64,000 nt of DNA from an uncultured bacterium (GCA_949288485.1 CASEKC010000004.1:100363-164362); one strand, 5' to 3'. Shown: positions 45,373 to 55,044, counted from the stretch's first letter. The notes: generated from the letters alone by a model not told the origin. Made by a program: numbers and translations.

Positions 45373-46611
45373 ATGAGTTATTTAGAAAGAGAAGATAAAG
45401 AATTATTTGATTTAATTGAATTAGAACATAAAAGACAAAACGAACATATCGAGTTAATTGCTAGTGAAAATTTTGTTTCAAAAGCAGTTTTGGAAGCTCA
45501 AGGAAGCATTTTAACCAATAAATATGCTGAAGGATATCCGTCAAAAAGATATTACGGAGGTTGTGAATTTATTGATAAAATCGAAGATTTAGCTAGAGAA
45601 CGTTTAAAAAAATTATTCAATGTTAAATATGTAAATGTGCAAGCACATTCTGGAAGCAGTGCAAATATGGCTGCAATTAGAAGTCTTATTAATCACGGAG
45701 ATAAGATTTTAGGAATGTCTTTAGATGCCGGTGGACACTTAACACATGGTTATAAATTGTCTTTTTCTGGACAAGATTATGAATCTTATACTTACGGAGT
45801 TAATATTGAAACTGGTTTAATTGATTATGATGAAGTTAGAAAAATCGCTTTAGAAGTTAAACCAAATTTAATAATTTGTGGCGCAAGTGCTTATCCTCGT
45901 GAGATTGATTTTAAGAAGTTTAAAGAAATTGCTGATGAATGTGGCGCATATTTATTAGCAGATATCGCTCATATTGCTGGATTAGTTGCTACAAATTTAC
46001 ATAATTCTCCTGTTGGATATGCTAATGTTATAACTTCAACAACTCATAAAACTTTAAGAGGTCCACGTGGTGGAATAATTATGACAAATGATGAAGAACT
46101 AGCCAAAAAGATTGACAAAACATTATTCCCTGGATGCCAAGGTGGACCTTTAGAACATATAATCGCTGCTAAAGCAGTTGCTTTTAAAGAAGATTTACAA
46201 CCTTCATATAAGGAATATATGGAAAATGTTGTAAAAAATGCGAAAGCTTTAGCTGATGAATTTATAAAATTAGGTTATAAAGTTATTAGTGGTGGAACAG
46301 ATAACCATATGATTCTTTTAGATGTTAAAACAACGAAAGGAGTTACCGGAAAAGAAGTAGAAGATTTATTGCAAAAAGTTAATATTACAGTTAATAAAAA
46401 TTCGATTCCAGGTGATCAAGAAAAACCTATGTTTACTTCGGGAATTCGTTTAGGAACTCCTGCTATGACAACAAAAGGATATAATGAAGAAGATTTTAGA
46501 TTAGTTGCAAATATTATTGATAAGGCAATTAATAATCGTAATGATGAAAATATTTTATCTCACTTAAAAGAAGAAGTTTTAAATTTAAATAAAAACCATC
46601 CTACTTTTTAA
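45373..46611 (+). CDS. glyA: Serine hydroxymethyltransferase
   Basis: The 412-residue PLP enzyme has the hallmarks [32 protein letters not shown] and the PLP-lysine motif [14 protein letters not shown]. It converts serine and tetrahydrofolate to glycine and methylene-THF. An ACGGAG site precedes the ATG. In many Bacillota glyA sits after rpiB; here it is some 8 kb away from rpiB and on the same strand. Confidence 0.95.
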   Translation: MSYLEREDKELFDLIELEHKRQNEHIELIASENFVSKAVLEAQGSILTNKYAEGYPSKRYYGGCEFIDKIEDLARERLKKLFNVKYVNVQAHSGSSANMAAIRSLINHGDKILGMSLDAGGHLTHGYKLSFSGQDYESYTYGVNIETGLIDYDEVRKIALEVKPNLIICGASAYPREIDFKKFKEIADECGAYLLADIAHIAGLVATNLHNSPVGYANVITSTTHKTLRGPRGGIIMTNDEELAKKIDKTLFPGCQGGPLEHIIAAKAVAFKEDLQPSYKEYMENVVKNAKALADEFIKLGYKVISGGTDNHMILLDVKTTKGVTGKEVEDLLQKVNITVNKNSIPGDQEKPMFTSGIRLGTPAMTTKGYNEEDFRLVANIIDKAINNRNDENILSHLKEEVLNLNKNHPTF

Positions 46612-46612
46612 T

Positions 46613-47104
46613 ATGGTTAATATAATTAAAGGTTCTCTAGATAGACTTGATGAAATAATGGAAGTTTATAGAATTGCTAGAGAATTTATGAGAAAAACAA
46701 ATAATCCTAATCAATGGGGTGATAACCATCCACCAAGAGATTTAATAAAAAAACATATTCTTGAAGGAAATTTATATATTGGAATAAATCAAAGTAATGA
46801 AATTTTATTTTCATTTGCTTTAATTTTTGGTGAAGATCCTACTTATAAGGCAATAGAAAATGGAAAATGGATTGATGATTCTAATTATGGAACGATCCAC
46901 TCTTTAGCAAGTGCTCAAAAAATAGATCATGTTTTTGATTATGTTTTAGCTTTTTCTTTAACAAAAATTGACCATATTCGCATTGATACTCATGAAGATA
47001 ATAAAGTTTTTCAACATATTTTAGAAAAACATAACTTTAAAAAATGTGGAGTCATCTATCTTTTAGATGGGTCTCCACGTTTAGCTTATGAACTAATAGT
47101 TTGA
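46613..47104 (+). CDS. GNAT-family acetyltransferase
   Basis: The 163-residue protein has the GNAT strand-helix order, with IDHIRIDTHEDNKVFQHILEKHNFKKCGVIYL forming the C-terminal acetyl-CoA-binding half and NQWGDNHPPRDLIKKHIL the N-terminal part. The substrate is unknown. It starts 1 nt after the glyA stop. Its last codons carry a hairpin that on the other strand looks like the terminator of the 47039-47480 RNA. Confidence 0.82.
   Translation: MVNIIKGSLDRLDEIMEVYRIAREFMRKTNNPNQWGDNHPPRDLIKKHILEGNLYIGINQSNEILFSFALIFGEDPTYKAIENGKWIDDSNYGTIHSLASAQKIDHVFDYVLAFSLTKIDHIRIDTHEDNKVFQHILEKHNFKKCGVIYLLDGSPRLAYELIV
47039..47078 (-). terminator. Minus-strand terminator inside the GNAT gene end
   Basis: On the minus strand GTGGAG, ACC, CATCTA, a 5-nt loop, TAGATG, A and CTCCAC are followed by ATTTTTT. 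The stem is coding on the plus strand, where no T-run follows, so the terminator reads only leftwards. Confidence 0.65.
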
Positions 47105-47480
47105 TAAACAAACTAAAAGAGTTCAGTTTACTTAATTTTCTACCACCTTACACATCATCGATAGTTTTTTTATACTATCTCTCCCATTAAGATTAGATAA
47201 TCCTTAATTCCTAGTTGGTAATCGTTTTTTATTTCCTAATTCCACTTCCTATAAATTCTTCTTTATTTTCTTATTACTTTGTCTTTATTATCTTTAAATA
47301 ATAATTTTTAAACAAAGGATCTTTTTGGATATCATAGAAGTAATTGTTTAATTACTGGTTTCCCATTTTCTATTTTTCCTAGACTTCTTTTTTCTTAAAA
47401 ATATTATATTATCCATCTAGTATTTTTTAGAAAATCTATGATTAGGAAGTTAAGGTTATCATTCCCTGAACTCTTTTATT
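47039..47480 (-). ncRNA. Unidentified structured RNA, about 440 nt
   Basis: The gap of about 510 bp has no reading frame but is rich in helices. A 12-bp closing stem joins AAAAGAGTTCAG (47115-47126) and CTGAACTCTTTT (47466-47477). Inside are ATCATAGA/TCTATGAT (47331-47338 with 47435-47442) and AGTAATT/AATTACT (47339-47356). Another nested helix is CTTTGT/ACAAAG (47278-47283 with 47312-47317), around TTATTAT/ATAATAA. On the minus strand a promoter (47515-47487) precedes and a terminator (47078-47039) follows. I find no RNase P, tmRNA, SRP or tRNA-like signature. Confidence 0.55.
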
Positions 47481-47486
47481 GATTTA

Positions 47487-47515
47487 ATAATAAGAATAAA
47501 AATAATTTTTGTAAA
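47487..47515 (-). promoter_or_regulatory. Minus-strand promoter of the structured RNA
   Basis: Read on the minus strand: TTTACA (47515-47510), 17 nt, TATTAT (47492-47487). The predicted start at about 47480 is 3 nt outside the closing stem. Confidence 0.6.
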
Positions 47516-47549
47516 GTACTTTTTTATCATTTTTTTCATATTTTTTAAT

Positions 47550-47584
47550 AAAAAAAGCCATTTTTTTCGAATGAAAGAAAATGG
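47550..47584 (-). terminator. Terminator of the dnaX-holB operon
   Basis: On the minus strand CCATTTTCTTTC, a short loop and GAAAAAAATGG (47584-47558) are followed by CTTTTTTT. It lies about 30 nt after the holB stop. Confidence 0.75.
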
Positions 47585-47615
47585 AGGTCAAATTTTTTCG
47601 TTCGTAAGCGAACTA

Positions 47616-48584
47616 TCAATAGAGGTTAGTTAAAGTATTTAATAAAAGAAGTGAAGGATTAATATTTTTTGAAATTAAATTTTCATCTTCTAAAATTAAT
47701 TTTATTGCGTGCTCTAAATCAGGAATATTTTTATTAATAATTTCAATTAATCCTAAAAATGGAGTTAAAAAGATTTTTTCTTTTAATTTATTTTTTAAAG
47801 CTTCGTTAAAAAAAGCAATTAAAAGATCATAAAAGATATAAATTTTTTCTTTCGTATTTAAAGAAGGGATTATTTCTTTTTCAATAAAGAAACGTGATTC
47901 CTCTTTTTTTGATATTCTTTTTAAGAATTCAATTAATATTTCTTTAGTTTTAAGATAGGTTTGATTAGTTAAATTTAAAATTATTTCATCATAATCATTA
48001 TAAAGATATGAAAGAAGGTAAAAATCTTCATTGATTATTCCTTCATCTTTGGCTTTGTTAACAAAAATTTCTTTATCTATATCTTTAAAACGAATAATTT
48101 CAAGTCTAGAAAGAATAGTTGGAAGAATTCTTCCTTCGTTTTCACTAGTAAAAATAGCGTATGTATCTTGAGGTGGCTCTTCGATAAATTTTAATAAAGC
48201 GTTGGCCATTTTTGAGTTTAAATATTCAATATTTTCAATAATATAAACTTTTATACCTCGCTTTTCAGAAGCTGAACGAGAAAAAAGATCTTCAATTTTA
48301 TTTTTAATATCATCGATTTTTAAAGAATCGATTCTTGCATCAAATCTTAAAAAATCACCATAAGTTTCTTCTTCAACTCTTAAACACGTATTGCAATTTT
48401 CACAAGCAAATACATCATTTTCACATAATAATGATTTGGCTAAATATTTAGCATAAGTTCCAAGTGAGCTTCCCTTTTTTCCAACTAACAAATAGGCGTG
48501 GAAAAATTTGTTATTTTTTAAAGCGTTAAAAAATAAATTACAAGAATTTGGTTGATATTTCTTTAATTTCTCACTTACTTTCAT
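47616..48584 (-). CDS. holB: DNA polymerase III delta' subunit
   Basis: The 322-residue clamp-loader subunit has the AAA+ fold with a degenerate P-loop (YLLVGKKGSSLGTYAKYLA), a zinc module CENCNTCLRVEE, IENIEYLNSKMANALLKFIEEPPQDT and the SRC-like loop ILSRLEIIRF. It overlaps tmk by 14 bp and ends the dnaX operon. The PII-like darA gene found between tmk and holB in Bacillus is absent. Confidence 0.9.
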   Translation of the reverse strand: MKVSEKLKKYQPNSCNLFFNALKNNKFFHAYLLVGKKGSSLGTYAKYLAKSLLCENDVFACENCNTCLRVEEETYGDFLRFDARIDSLKIDDIKNKIEDLFSRSASEKRGIKVYIIENIEYLNSKMANALLKFIEEPPQDTYAIFTSENEGRILPTILSRLEIIRFKDIDKEIFVNKAKDEGIINEDFYLLSYLYNDYDEIILNLTNQTYLKTKEILIEFLKRISKKEESRFFIEKEIIPSLNTKEKIYIFYDLLIAFFNEALKNKLKEKIFLTPFLGLIEIINKNIPDLEHAIKLILEDENLISKNINPSLLLLNTLTNLY

Positions 48585-49197
48585 TTAGTTTAACTTTTAT
48601 TATTTTCATCGCTTCATCAAGAACTTCATGAATAGATTTTGAAGCATTAACTATTTTAATTCTTGTTGGATATTTTTTTGCTAAATCTAAAAATGTATTT
48701 CTTGTTGTTTCATAAAAAGATAATTTTTCTAAATCTAAACGATTAACTTCTCTTTCTTTATTCTTATCGATTCTTTTTAAGGCTTCTTGTGGATCCATAT
48801 CAAAAAGAAGTGTTAAATCTGGTAAAAGATTATCTGTAGCAAAAATATTGATATTATAAACTTCATTAACACCGAGATGTTTTCCTCCGCCTTGATAAGC
48901 CAAAGAAGAATCAACAAATCTATCACACAAAACAATTTTATTTTCTTTTAAAGCTGGTAAAATTCTCTCTTTTAAGTGTTGTCTTCTTGCTGCAGCAAAA
49001 AGAAGTGCCTCAGTGTGGTCGTCTAAATTAGTATTATTTTTATCTAAAATAATAGCACGAATATCTTCAGCAATTTTTACACCGCCAGGTTCACGTGTTA
49101 AAACTGTTTGATAACCTTCTTTTTTTAATTGTTCATCAACTAATTTTGCAATTGTTGATTTTCCTGAACCATCTATACCTTCAAAACTAATAAACAT
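48571..49197 (-). CDS. tmk: Thymidylate kinase
   Basis: The 208-residue kinase has P-loop FEGIDGSGKSTIAKL, the DRx motif CDRFVDSSLAYQGGG and TREPGG. It converts dTMP to dTDP. It lies between recR and holB in the usual Bacillota order. Confidence 0.95.
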   Translation of the reverse strand: MFISFEGIDGSGKSTIAKLVDEQLKKEGYQTVLTREPGGVKIAEDIRAIILDKNNTNLDDHTEALLFAAARRQHLKERILPALKENKIVLCDRFVDSSLAYQGGGKHLGVNEVYNINIFATDNLLPDLTLLFDMDPQEALKRIDKNKEREVNRLDLEKLSFYETTRNTFLDLAKKYPTRIKIVNASKSIHEVLDEAMKIIKVKLNESK

Positions 49198-49210
49198 ATT
49201 TATTCCTATA

Positions 49211-49807
49211 TTATTTTATATCTGTTCTATTTTCTAAAGCTTTTAAAAGCGTTAAATTATCGCTATATTCAATATTTGCCCCCATTGGAATTCCATGGGC
49301 GAGGCGAGAAACTTTTATAGGATAATCTTCATAAATTTTTGCTATATATAAAGCAGTAGTTTCTCCTTCAATTGTAGGATTTGTTGCGATAATTAATTCT
49401 TTAATATTTTCTTTTTTAATTCTATAAGTTAATTGATCGATATTTAAATCTTTAATCGTTTTTCCTTTTGAAGAAGAAATTTCACCATTTAAACAATGAT
49501 AAATACCTTTAAATGATTCGGTCCTTTCAAAAGTTAAAATATCTTTCGGATAAGAAACAACTATACAGATATCGTGGCTTCTTTCTTTTCCACAATAAGG
49601 ACATTCACTAGTATCAATTAATGCACCACAATTTGGGCAAACATGAATTTTTTCTTTTGCTTCCTCAATTGCATTTATTAAAAAATCTACCTTTCTATCA
49701 TCCATATCTAGAATAGCATAAGCCATTCTTTCCGCGGTTTTTTCACCAATTGATGGAAATGATTTAAAAGCTTCAGTTAAATTAACAATAGATAAGAGTT
49801 CTTTCAT
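49211..49807 (-). CDS. recR: Recombination protein RecR
   Basis: The 198-residue protein has an N-terminal HhH, the four-Cys zinc motif CPNCGALIDTSECPYCG and a Toprim domain (LIIATNPTIEGETTALYIA). The C-terminal part holds VSRLAHGIPMGANIEYSDNLTLLKAL. It acts with RecO/RecF in gap repair. It begins 2 nt after the ebfC stop. Confidence 0.95.
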   Translation of the reverse strand: MKELLSIVNLTEAFKSFPSIGEKTAERMAYAILDMDDRKVDFLINAIEEAKEKIHVCPNCGALIDTSECPYCGKERSHDICIVVSYPKDILTFERTESFKGIYHCLNGEISSSKGKTIKDLNIDQLTYRIKKENIKELIIATNPTIEGETTALYIAKIYEDYPIKVSRLAHGIPMGANIEYSDNLTLLKALENRTDIK

Positions 49808-49809
49808 TT

Positions 49810-50115
49810 TTAAAAGAACATTCCTCCAGGTTGTTGTTGAAATTTAGCTGCGAGTTCATCTTCTTTAGCCATAATTTCATCCTTTGCTTTGTTATAAGCT
49901 AAAACAATAGCTTCTTCGATCATTTCTTTATCATCTTTTGATAAAACTGAATCATCTAAAATAGTAACTTTTTCTAAAGTGAAATCACCTTTTAAAGCAA
50001 CCTCAACAATTCCATTTGCGCTGCCTTTAAAAGTAGTTTCTTCTAATTTTTTGTGTTCTTTTTCATATTCTCTTTGCATCTTTTTAACAGATTGAAGCAT
50101 TTGTTGCATGTTCAT
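49810..50115 (-). CDS. YbaB/EbfC nucleoid-associated protein
   Basis: The 101-residue protein (MNMQQMLQSVKKMQREYEKEHKKLEETTFKG...) fits the YbaB/EbfC DNA-binding family in length and pattern, with the conserved VALKGDFTLEKVTI strand. Its place between dnaX and recR is the conserved one. Confidence 0.92.
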   Translation of the reverse strand: MNMQQMLQSVKKMQREYEKEHKKLEETTFKGSANGIVEVALKGDFTLEKVTILDDSVLSKDDKEMIEEAIVLAYNKAKDEIMAKEDELAAKFQQQPGGMFF

Positions 50116-50133
50116 AGTATTTTTTCTCCTTTT

Positions 50134-51828
50134 TTATTCAAATTTAATATCGTTAATATTCAAATCTCTAGCTCTAGGTAGTCTTTTCACTTCATCTAAA
50201 TTTCGATATAAACTAACTAAATTAGTCGATTGAATTCTATCTAAAGCATAAATATTAATATTTTTACCAACAATTTTATATAAACATTCTTGTAGTTTTT
50301 GTTGATTTGCTTTTATATTAATTAATTTTGCTCTTGAAGAGAGATTATAAGATAAAACTAGAATTGTGTCAGTAAATAAATATGGGACACCTTCTAAAAG
50401 AATTGAAATATATGGTTCTAATGAAGGATCCTTTTTAAAAGGAATTAATAATTTCCAGCGGCTCATCAATTCTCTTTTAGCCTCTTTGTTAGACAAAACA
50501 GTTAATTTAATTAAGTCATCTTGACTTAAAACATAAGATGTTCCTTCTTTTACTAAACCATTGTCTTGAGTAAATATATCTTTTTTATCTTCATTAAATA
50601 TTGGATTAAGTTTTGAAATTGTATTAATAATGGAAGTAGGGGTAGGATTAGTATTTTCTTTAACAACCTCTTTAATAACCGGGACTTCCTTAACAACCTC
50701 TTTAACAATTACTTTTTCTTTTATAGGTTCAGTTTTTTTTATGCTTTCTTCTTTTATCGATGTATTTGAATCGATAAGTTTAATTAAATAAAGTTCGATT
50801 AAAAGCGATGGATTGTTTGTAATTTTTAATTCTTTTGTTAAATCCAAAAGAACATTGACCATGTTTGAAATTTCTTCTTCGTTAAAATATTTATTTATTA
50901 AAGAAATATATAAGTCCTCTTTATTATTTTTAACTTTTGAAGCGATTAAAGCGTCTTTTAACATTGTAAGTAAATCGTTAATTAAACGGGTTAAATCGAC
51001 GTTTTTAGAAATTAAATTATTAAAAGTAGATACTAAATTTTGATAATCTTTATTTTTAATTAATTCTAATAAAGTAATTTTCTCTTTTTTTGTTGTTAAA
51101 CCAAATAAAGATTCAATATCTTTGGCGTGTAAAGAATTTGAGGCAGAGGAAAAAGAAATAAGTTGATCTAAAATTGATAAAGCATCTCTTGCTCCACCGT
51201 TTGCTAATTCAACGATTTCACTAATTGCTTCTTCTTCAAAAGAAATATTTTCCTTTTTTAAAACATCAGTTAAAAGAGAAGATAATTCTTCATCGCTTAG
51301 TTTTTTAAATTCATATCTTTGACATCTTGAAACAATTGTAGGTAAAACTTTATAAAGTTCAGTTGTACATAAAATAAAAACTACATTTGAAGGTGGCTCT
51401 TCTAAAGTTTTAAGTAAAGCATTAAAAGCATTAGTAGTTAACATATGAACTTCATCGATAATATAAACCTTATATCGAGATTTATTCGGAGCATATTTAA
51501 CTCTTTCAATTAAGTTTCTAATTTCTTCAACCCCGCTATTACTAGCAGCGTCGATTTCAATTACATCAGGAGAAGTTCCTTCACTAATTTCTTTACAGTT
51601 TGAACAATGGTTACAAATATTGCCCATTCCTTCTTCGCAGTTTAAAGCTTTTGCAAAAAGTCTAGCAATAGATGTTTTTCCTGTTCCTCTTGGTCCACTA
51701 AAAAGATAAGCGTGAGCAATCTTATTTTCTTTTAAAGCATTCTCAAGAGTTTTAACGATTGGTTTTTGTCCATAAACTTCATCAAATGAAGTTGAACGAT
51801 ATTTTCTATATAATGCAAGATAAGACAT
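50134..51828 (-). CDS. dnaX: DNA polymerase III gamma/tau subunit
   Basis: The 564-residue protein has Walker A FSGPRGTGKTS, the zinc motif CNHCSNCKEIS, DEVHML and the SRC motif TIVSRCQRYEF. A Val/Glu/Lys-rich linker (KEKVIVKEVVKEVPVIKEVVKE) leads to the tau-like C-terminal region. It loads the sliding clamp. It is the first gene of the dnaX-ebfC-recR-tmk-holB operon. No frameshift heptamer is obvious. Confidence 0.93.
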   Translation of the reverse strand: MSYLALYRKYRSTSFDEVYGQKPIVKTLENALKENKIAHAYLFSGPRGTGKTSIARLFAKALNCEEGMGNICNHCSNCKEISEGTSPDVIEIDAASNSGVEEIRNLIERVKYAPNKSRYKVYIIDEVHMLTTNAFNALLKTLEEPPSNVVFILCTTELYKVLPTIVSRCQRYEFKKLSDEELSSLLTDVLKKENISFEEEAISEIVELANGGARDALSILDQLISFSSASNSLHAKDIESLFGLTTKKEKITLLELIKNKDYQNLVSTFNNLISKNVDLTRLINDLLTMLKDALIASKVKNNKEDLYISLINKYFNEEEISNMVNVLLDLTKELKITNNPSLLIELYLIKLIDSNTSIKEESIKKTEPIKEKVIVKEVVKEVPVIKEVVKENTNPTPTSIINTISKLNPIFNEDKKDIFTQDNGLVKEGTSYVLSQDDLIKLTVLSNKEAKRELMSRWKLLIPFKKDPSLEPYISILLEGVPYLFTDTILVLSYNLSSRAKLINIKANQQKLQECLYKIVGKNINIYALDRIQSTNLVSLYRNLDEVKRLPRARDLNINDIKFE

Positions 51829-51848
51829 AAAATTTAATTACCTAAAAA

Positions 51849-51894
51849 TTATAACTTATTTAATCTTAAATATTAATATTTAAGATAGTTATAA
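51849..51894. repeat. Long AT-rich hairpin between dnaX and prfA
   Basis: ATCTTAAATAT (51863-51873) pairs with ATATTTAAGAT (51876-51886), and the flanking TTATAACT (51849-51856) pairs with AGTTATAA (51887-51894). It lies in the 217-bp divergent gap and may be an operator or cruciform; nothing else is clear there. Confidence 0.5.
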
Positions 51895-52045
51895 GTTTAT
51901 TTATCTAAATTTATTTAATATAATAAGGCGCATGGAAAGAAGAAATGTTGTAATTATTCATATAAATCTTTTTGAAACTACTTTAAAACGTATATAACGT
52001 TATTCTTTTTTATTTTTAAAATTTTAAAGTGGAGGATAAATATTT

Positions 52046-53128
52046 ATGATGGATAAAAATATGTTTGATAGATTAAAAACAAGTGAAGAAAGACTTAAAG
52101 AAATCGATAATTTATTATTAGAAGAAGAAACTGCTAAAGATATGAAATTATTCAAATCTTTATCAAAAGAAAGAAGTAATCTTGAACCTGTAGTAGAAAA
52201 ATTTCACGAATATCAAGAAGCTGAAAGTAATAAAAATGATGCTTTAGTTATGGCGAATGATAGCGATCAAGAAATTGCTTCAATGGCTAAAGAAGAAATT
52301 AAAAATAATGAAGAGAAAATGGAAAAAATTGTTGAAGAACTTCGTATTTTACTTATTCCAAAAGATCCAAACGATGGTAAAGATATTATTTTTGAAATTA
52401 AAGGTGCTGTTGGTGGAGATGAAGCAAATATTTTTGCTGGTGATTTATTTAGAATGTATACCCGCTATTGTGATAAAGAAGGCTATAAAGTTAAAATTTT
52501 AGATGAATCTCCATGTGGTGTTGGTGGTTATTCTTATATTTCTTTTGTTGTAAGCGGAGCCGATGCTTATTCACATTTAAAATATGAAAGTGGAGTTCAT
52601 AGAGTTCAAAGAGTTCCTAAAACTGAAGCAAGTGGAAGAATTCATACTTCAACAGCTACAGTTGTTGTCATGCCACAAGTCGAAGTTAATGAAGTTACTA
52701 TTAGAACTGAAGATTTAAGAGTTGATAGATATCGTTCTCAAGGTGCAGGTGGACAAAACGTTAATAAAACTGAATCTGCAGTTAGAATTACTCATATTCC
52801 TACAGGTATAGTCGTTTCTTGTCAAACCGAAAAATCTCAAATTCAAAACCATGAAATTTGTATGCAAATGTTAGCTTCAAAACTTGCTCAATTAGAAGAA
52901 GAAAAGAAAGAAAAGACTGAAGCTTCTTTCCGTTCAAAAATTGGAAGTGGCGATAGAAACGAAAAAATTAGAACTTACAATTATCCACAAAATAGAGTTA
53001 CTGATCACCGAATTGGTTTTACAATTCAACAATTAGATAGAGTTATGGAAGGAGAACTCGATTCAATTATCGAGGCTTTGATGAATTATGAACAAGAGCA
53101 ACTTATCAAAGGAAACAAACTTGACTAA
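52046..53128 (+). CDS. prfA: Peptide chain release factor 1
   Basis: The 360-residue factor has the GGQ motif RSQGAGGQNVNKTESA and a codon-recognition region VPKTEASGRIHTSTATV at the PxT position of RF1. It releases peptides at UAA and UAG. A GGAGG site lies 10 nt before the ATG pair. It heads the prfA-prmC-tsaC-rpiB cluster conserved in Bacilli. Confidence 0.95.
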   Translation: MMDKNMFDRLKTSEERLKEIDNLLLEEETAKDMKLFKSLSKERSNLEPVVEKFHEYQEAESNKNDALVMANDSDQEIASMAKEEIKNNEEKMEKIVEELRILLIPKDPNDGKDIIFEIKGAVGGDEANIFAGDLFRMYTRYCDKEGYKVKILDESPCGVGGYSYISFVVSGADAYSHLKYESGVHRVQRVPKTEASGRIHTSTATVVVMPQVEVNEVTIRTEDLRVDRYRSQGAGGQNVNKTESAVRITHIPTGIVVSCQTEKSQIQNHEICMQMLASKLAQLEEEKKEKTEASFRSKIGSGDRNEKIRTYNYPQNRVTDHRIGFTIQQLDRVMEGELDSIIEALMNYEQEQLIKGNKLD

Positions 53129-53978
53129 TCGTGAAGTTTATCTTTCTTTTAAGGAGAAAGGTAATAAAGAATATATTAATTCAACAGTTTTAAATGCTTT
53201 ATTAAATGAAGTTAATGGTTTTAAGTCTTTTTCCGAATTAATATTAAATTTTGATAAACAAATAAAAGATTTTGAAAAATTTAATGAATTGTTCGAAAAA
53301 GTTAATAGTGGTTACCCATTAGCCTATACCTTAGGCAAAGCTCCTTTTATAGATCTTGATTTAAAGGTTAGTAAATCAACTTTAATTCCTAGACCTGAAA
53401 CAGAGGAACTTGTTACTAAAGCAGTCGATTATGTCCGTAAATTTGGTGTTCCACGTGGAAATATTTATGATTGTTGCACTGGCAGCGGAGCCGTTGCTCT
53501 AGCAATGAAAAAATATTTTCCAGATTCAAATGTTTATGCAAGTGATATTTCTAAAGATGCTATCGAAGTTGCTAAAGAAAATAGCAAAAACTTAAATTTA
53601 GACGTTACTTTTTTTATCGGAAATAAATGTAATCCAATTATTAATAGTGAAATTAAAATTGATATATTTTTATCAAATCCACCTTATGTTGAAAAAATGG
53701 AAGACATTGATGAAAATGTAAAAAAATATGAACCACTAGATGCAATTTATATTGAAAATGGCGTTGAATTTTATGAAGATTTCTTCAAAAATCATAAAAA
53801 ATTTATGAAAGAACATTTTATGATGGGCTTTGAAATTAATTATGATCAAGAAGAAAAATTAACAGAACTCGTTGAAAAATATTTTGATATAAATCACACC
53901 GCTTATTCCTTTAGTAAAGATTTTTATGGAAAAACTAGATTTTTATTTATATTTGGAGGAGTAGTAATCGAAGAATGA
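53088..53978 (+). CDS. prmC: Release factor glutamine methyltransferase
   Basis: The 296-residue SAM methyltransferase has IYDCCTGSGAVALAMKKYFP and the NPPY motif FLSNPPYVEKMEDI. It methylates the GGQ glutamine of both release factors. The ATG at 53088 overlaps prfA by 41 bp; a TTG at 53121, 7 nt after AAAGGA, is an equally good start. The stop TGA overlaps the next ATG. Confidence 0.9.
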   Translation: MNKSNLSKETNLTNREVYLSFKEKGNKEYINSTVLNALLNEVNGFKSFSELILNFDKQIKDFEKFNELFEKVNSGYPLAYTLGKAPFIDLDLKVSKSTLIPRPETEELVTKAVDYVRKFGVPRGNIYDCCTGSGAVALAMKKYFPDSNVYASDISKDAIEVAKENSKNLNLDVTFFIGNKCNPIINSEIKIDIFLSNPPYVEKMEDIDENVKKYEPLDAIYIENGVEFYEDFFKNHKKFMKEHFMMGFEINYDQEEKLTELVEKYFDINHTAYSFSKDFYGKTRFLFIFGGVVIEE

Positions 53979-54574
53979 TATTTTTAGAACAAAATAAAAT
54001 AGATGAAGTCGTAAAATTATTTAATGAAGGAAGAATTATTGCTTTTCCTACTGAAACTGTTTTTGGTTTAGGTGTTTTATCGACAAAAAAGGAATATTTT
54101 GATGAATTGGTAAAGGTCAAAGAAAGAGATCCGAATAAACCATTTACATTAATGATTTCATCTCTTGAACAAGTTGAAGATATTTTATATGTTTCATCAT
54201 TAGCTAAAAAAATTATTAATAAATTTTCACCTGGCCCCTTAACAATTATCTTAAAAGCGAAAGAACATATCCCTTCTTATTTAGATTTAAATAGTGGTTT
54301 TGTTGGAATTAGAATTCCTGATTCTGAGTTTATTTTAAGTGTGATTAATAAATTAAATAAACCCTTACTTGTCCCAAGCGCTAATCCAGCTAATTTAGAG
54401 CCTGCAAAAAATGATAAAGAAGCTTATGATTATTTTAAGGATAAAATTAGTGCTATAGTAAAAGGTGAATCTAAAAGTAATATTCCTTCCACAGTAATAA
54501 AAATTGATGGTGATAATATTACTATGTTAAGAGAAGGAAGCATAAAACTTGAACAAATAATGGAGGTAAAATAA
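53975..54574 (+). CDS. tsaC: Threonylcarbamoyl-AMP synthase
   Basis: The 199-residue YrdC/Sua5-type protein has IAFPTETVFGLGV, KERDPNKPFTLM and PLLVPSANPANLEPA. It makes the donor for t6A37 in tRNA. It is the short form without the Sua5 C-terminal domain. ATG overlaps the prmC stop, and its own stop overlaps the rpiB start. Confidence 0.92.
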   Translation: MIFLEQNKIDEVVKLFNEGRIIAFPTETVFGLGVLSTKKEYFDELVKVKERDPNKPFTLMISSLEQVEDILYVSSLAKKIINKFSPGPLTIILKAKEHIPSYLDLNSGFVGIRIPDSEFILSVINKLNKPLLVPSANPANLEPAKNDKEAYDYFKDKISAIVKGESKSNIPSTVIKIDGDNITMLREGSIKLEQIMEVK

Positions 54575-55020
54575 TGATTATTTCTATTGGCTCTGACCAT
54601 GGTGGTTATGAATATAAAGAAAGATTAATTGAGGACTTATCTAAAGAAGGTCATAAAATTATTGATTGTGGAACAAACTCCAAAGAAAGCTGTAATTATG
54701 CTACTTTTGCATTAAATGCTGCTTTAAAAGTTGAACAAAATGAAGCTGAATTAGCTATTTTAATCTGCTCTTCTGGTGAAGGAGTTTCAATAGCCGCTAA
54801 TAAAGTTAAACATGTACGCTGCGCACTTTTATATAACGATGAAGTTGCTCATTTAGCAAAAGCTCATAATAACGCTAACGCTATTGCTTTTGGAGCAAAA
54901 TTTATGAGTTATGAAGATGTTTTAAAAAGAATTCATATTTTTTTAAATTCATCTTTTGAAGGTGGAAGACATATCGAAAGAGTAAAAACTATCGATGAAT
55001 TCGATGAAAATAGTCTTTAA
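54574..55020 (+). CDS. rpiB: Ribose-5-phosphate isomerase B
   Basis: The 148-residue protein has the RpiB active site: SIGSDHGGYEYKE (Asp8/His9), Cys65 in ILICSSGEGVSIAANK and the basic HLAKAHNNANAIAFGAKF segment. It interconverts ribose-5-P and ribulose-5-P. The usual CGTGIG reads CSSGEG, a mild variation. Confidence 0.9.
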   Translation: MIISIGSDHGGYEYKERLIEDLSKEGHKIIDCGTNSKESCNYATFALNAALKVEQNEAELAILICSSGEGVSIAANKVKHVRCALLYNDEVAHLAKAHNNANAIAFGAKFMSYEDVLKRIHIFLNSSFEGGRHIERVKTIDEFDENSL

Positions 55021-55044
55021 TTAATAATTTTTAGATAAAAATTA

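Noticed and set aside
47105..47615. RNase P RNA, tmRNA or SRP RNA
   Set aside because: None of GAGGAAAGTCC, a TTCGA-type tRNA-like end or the SRP GGAAGGAAGCA-type segment was found on either strand.
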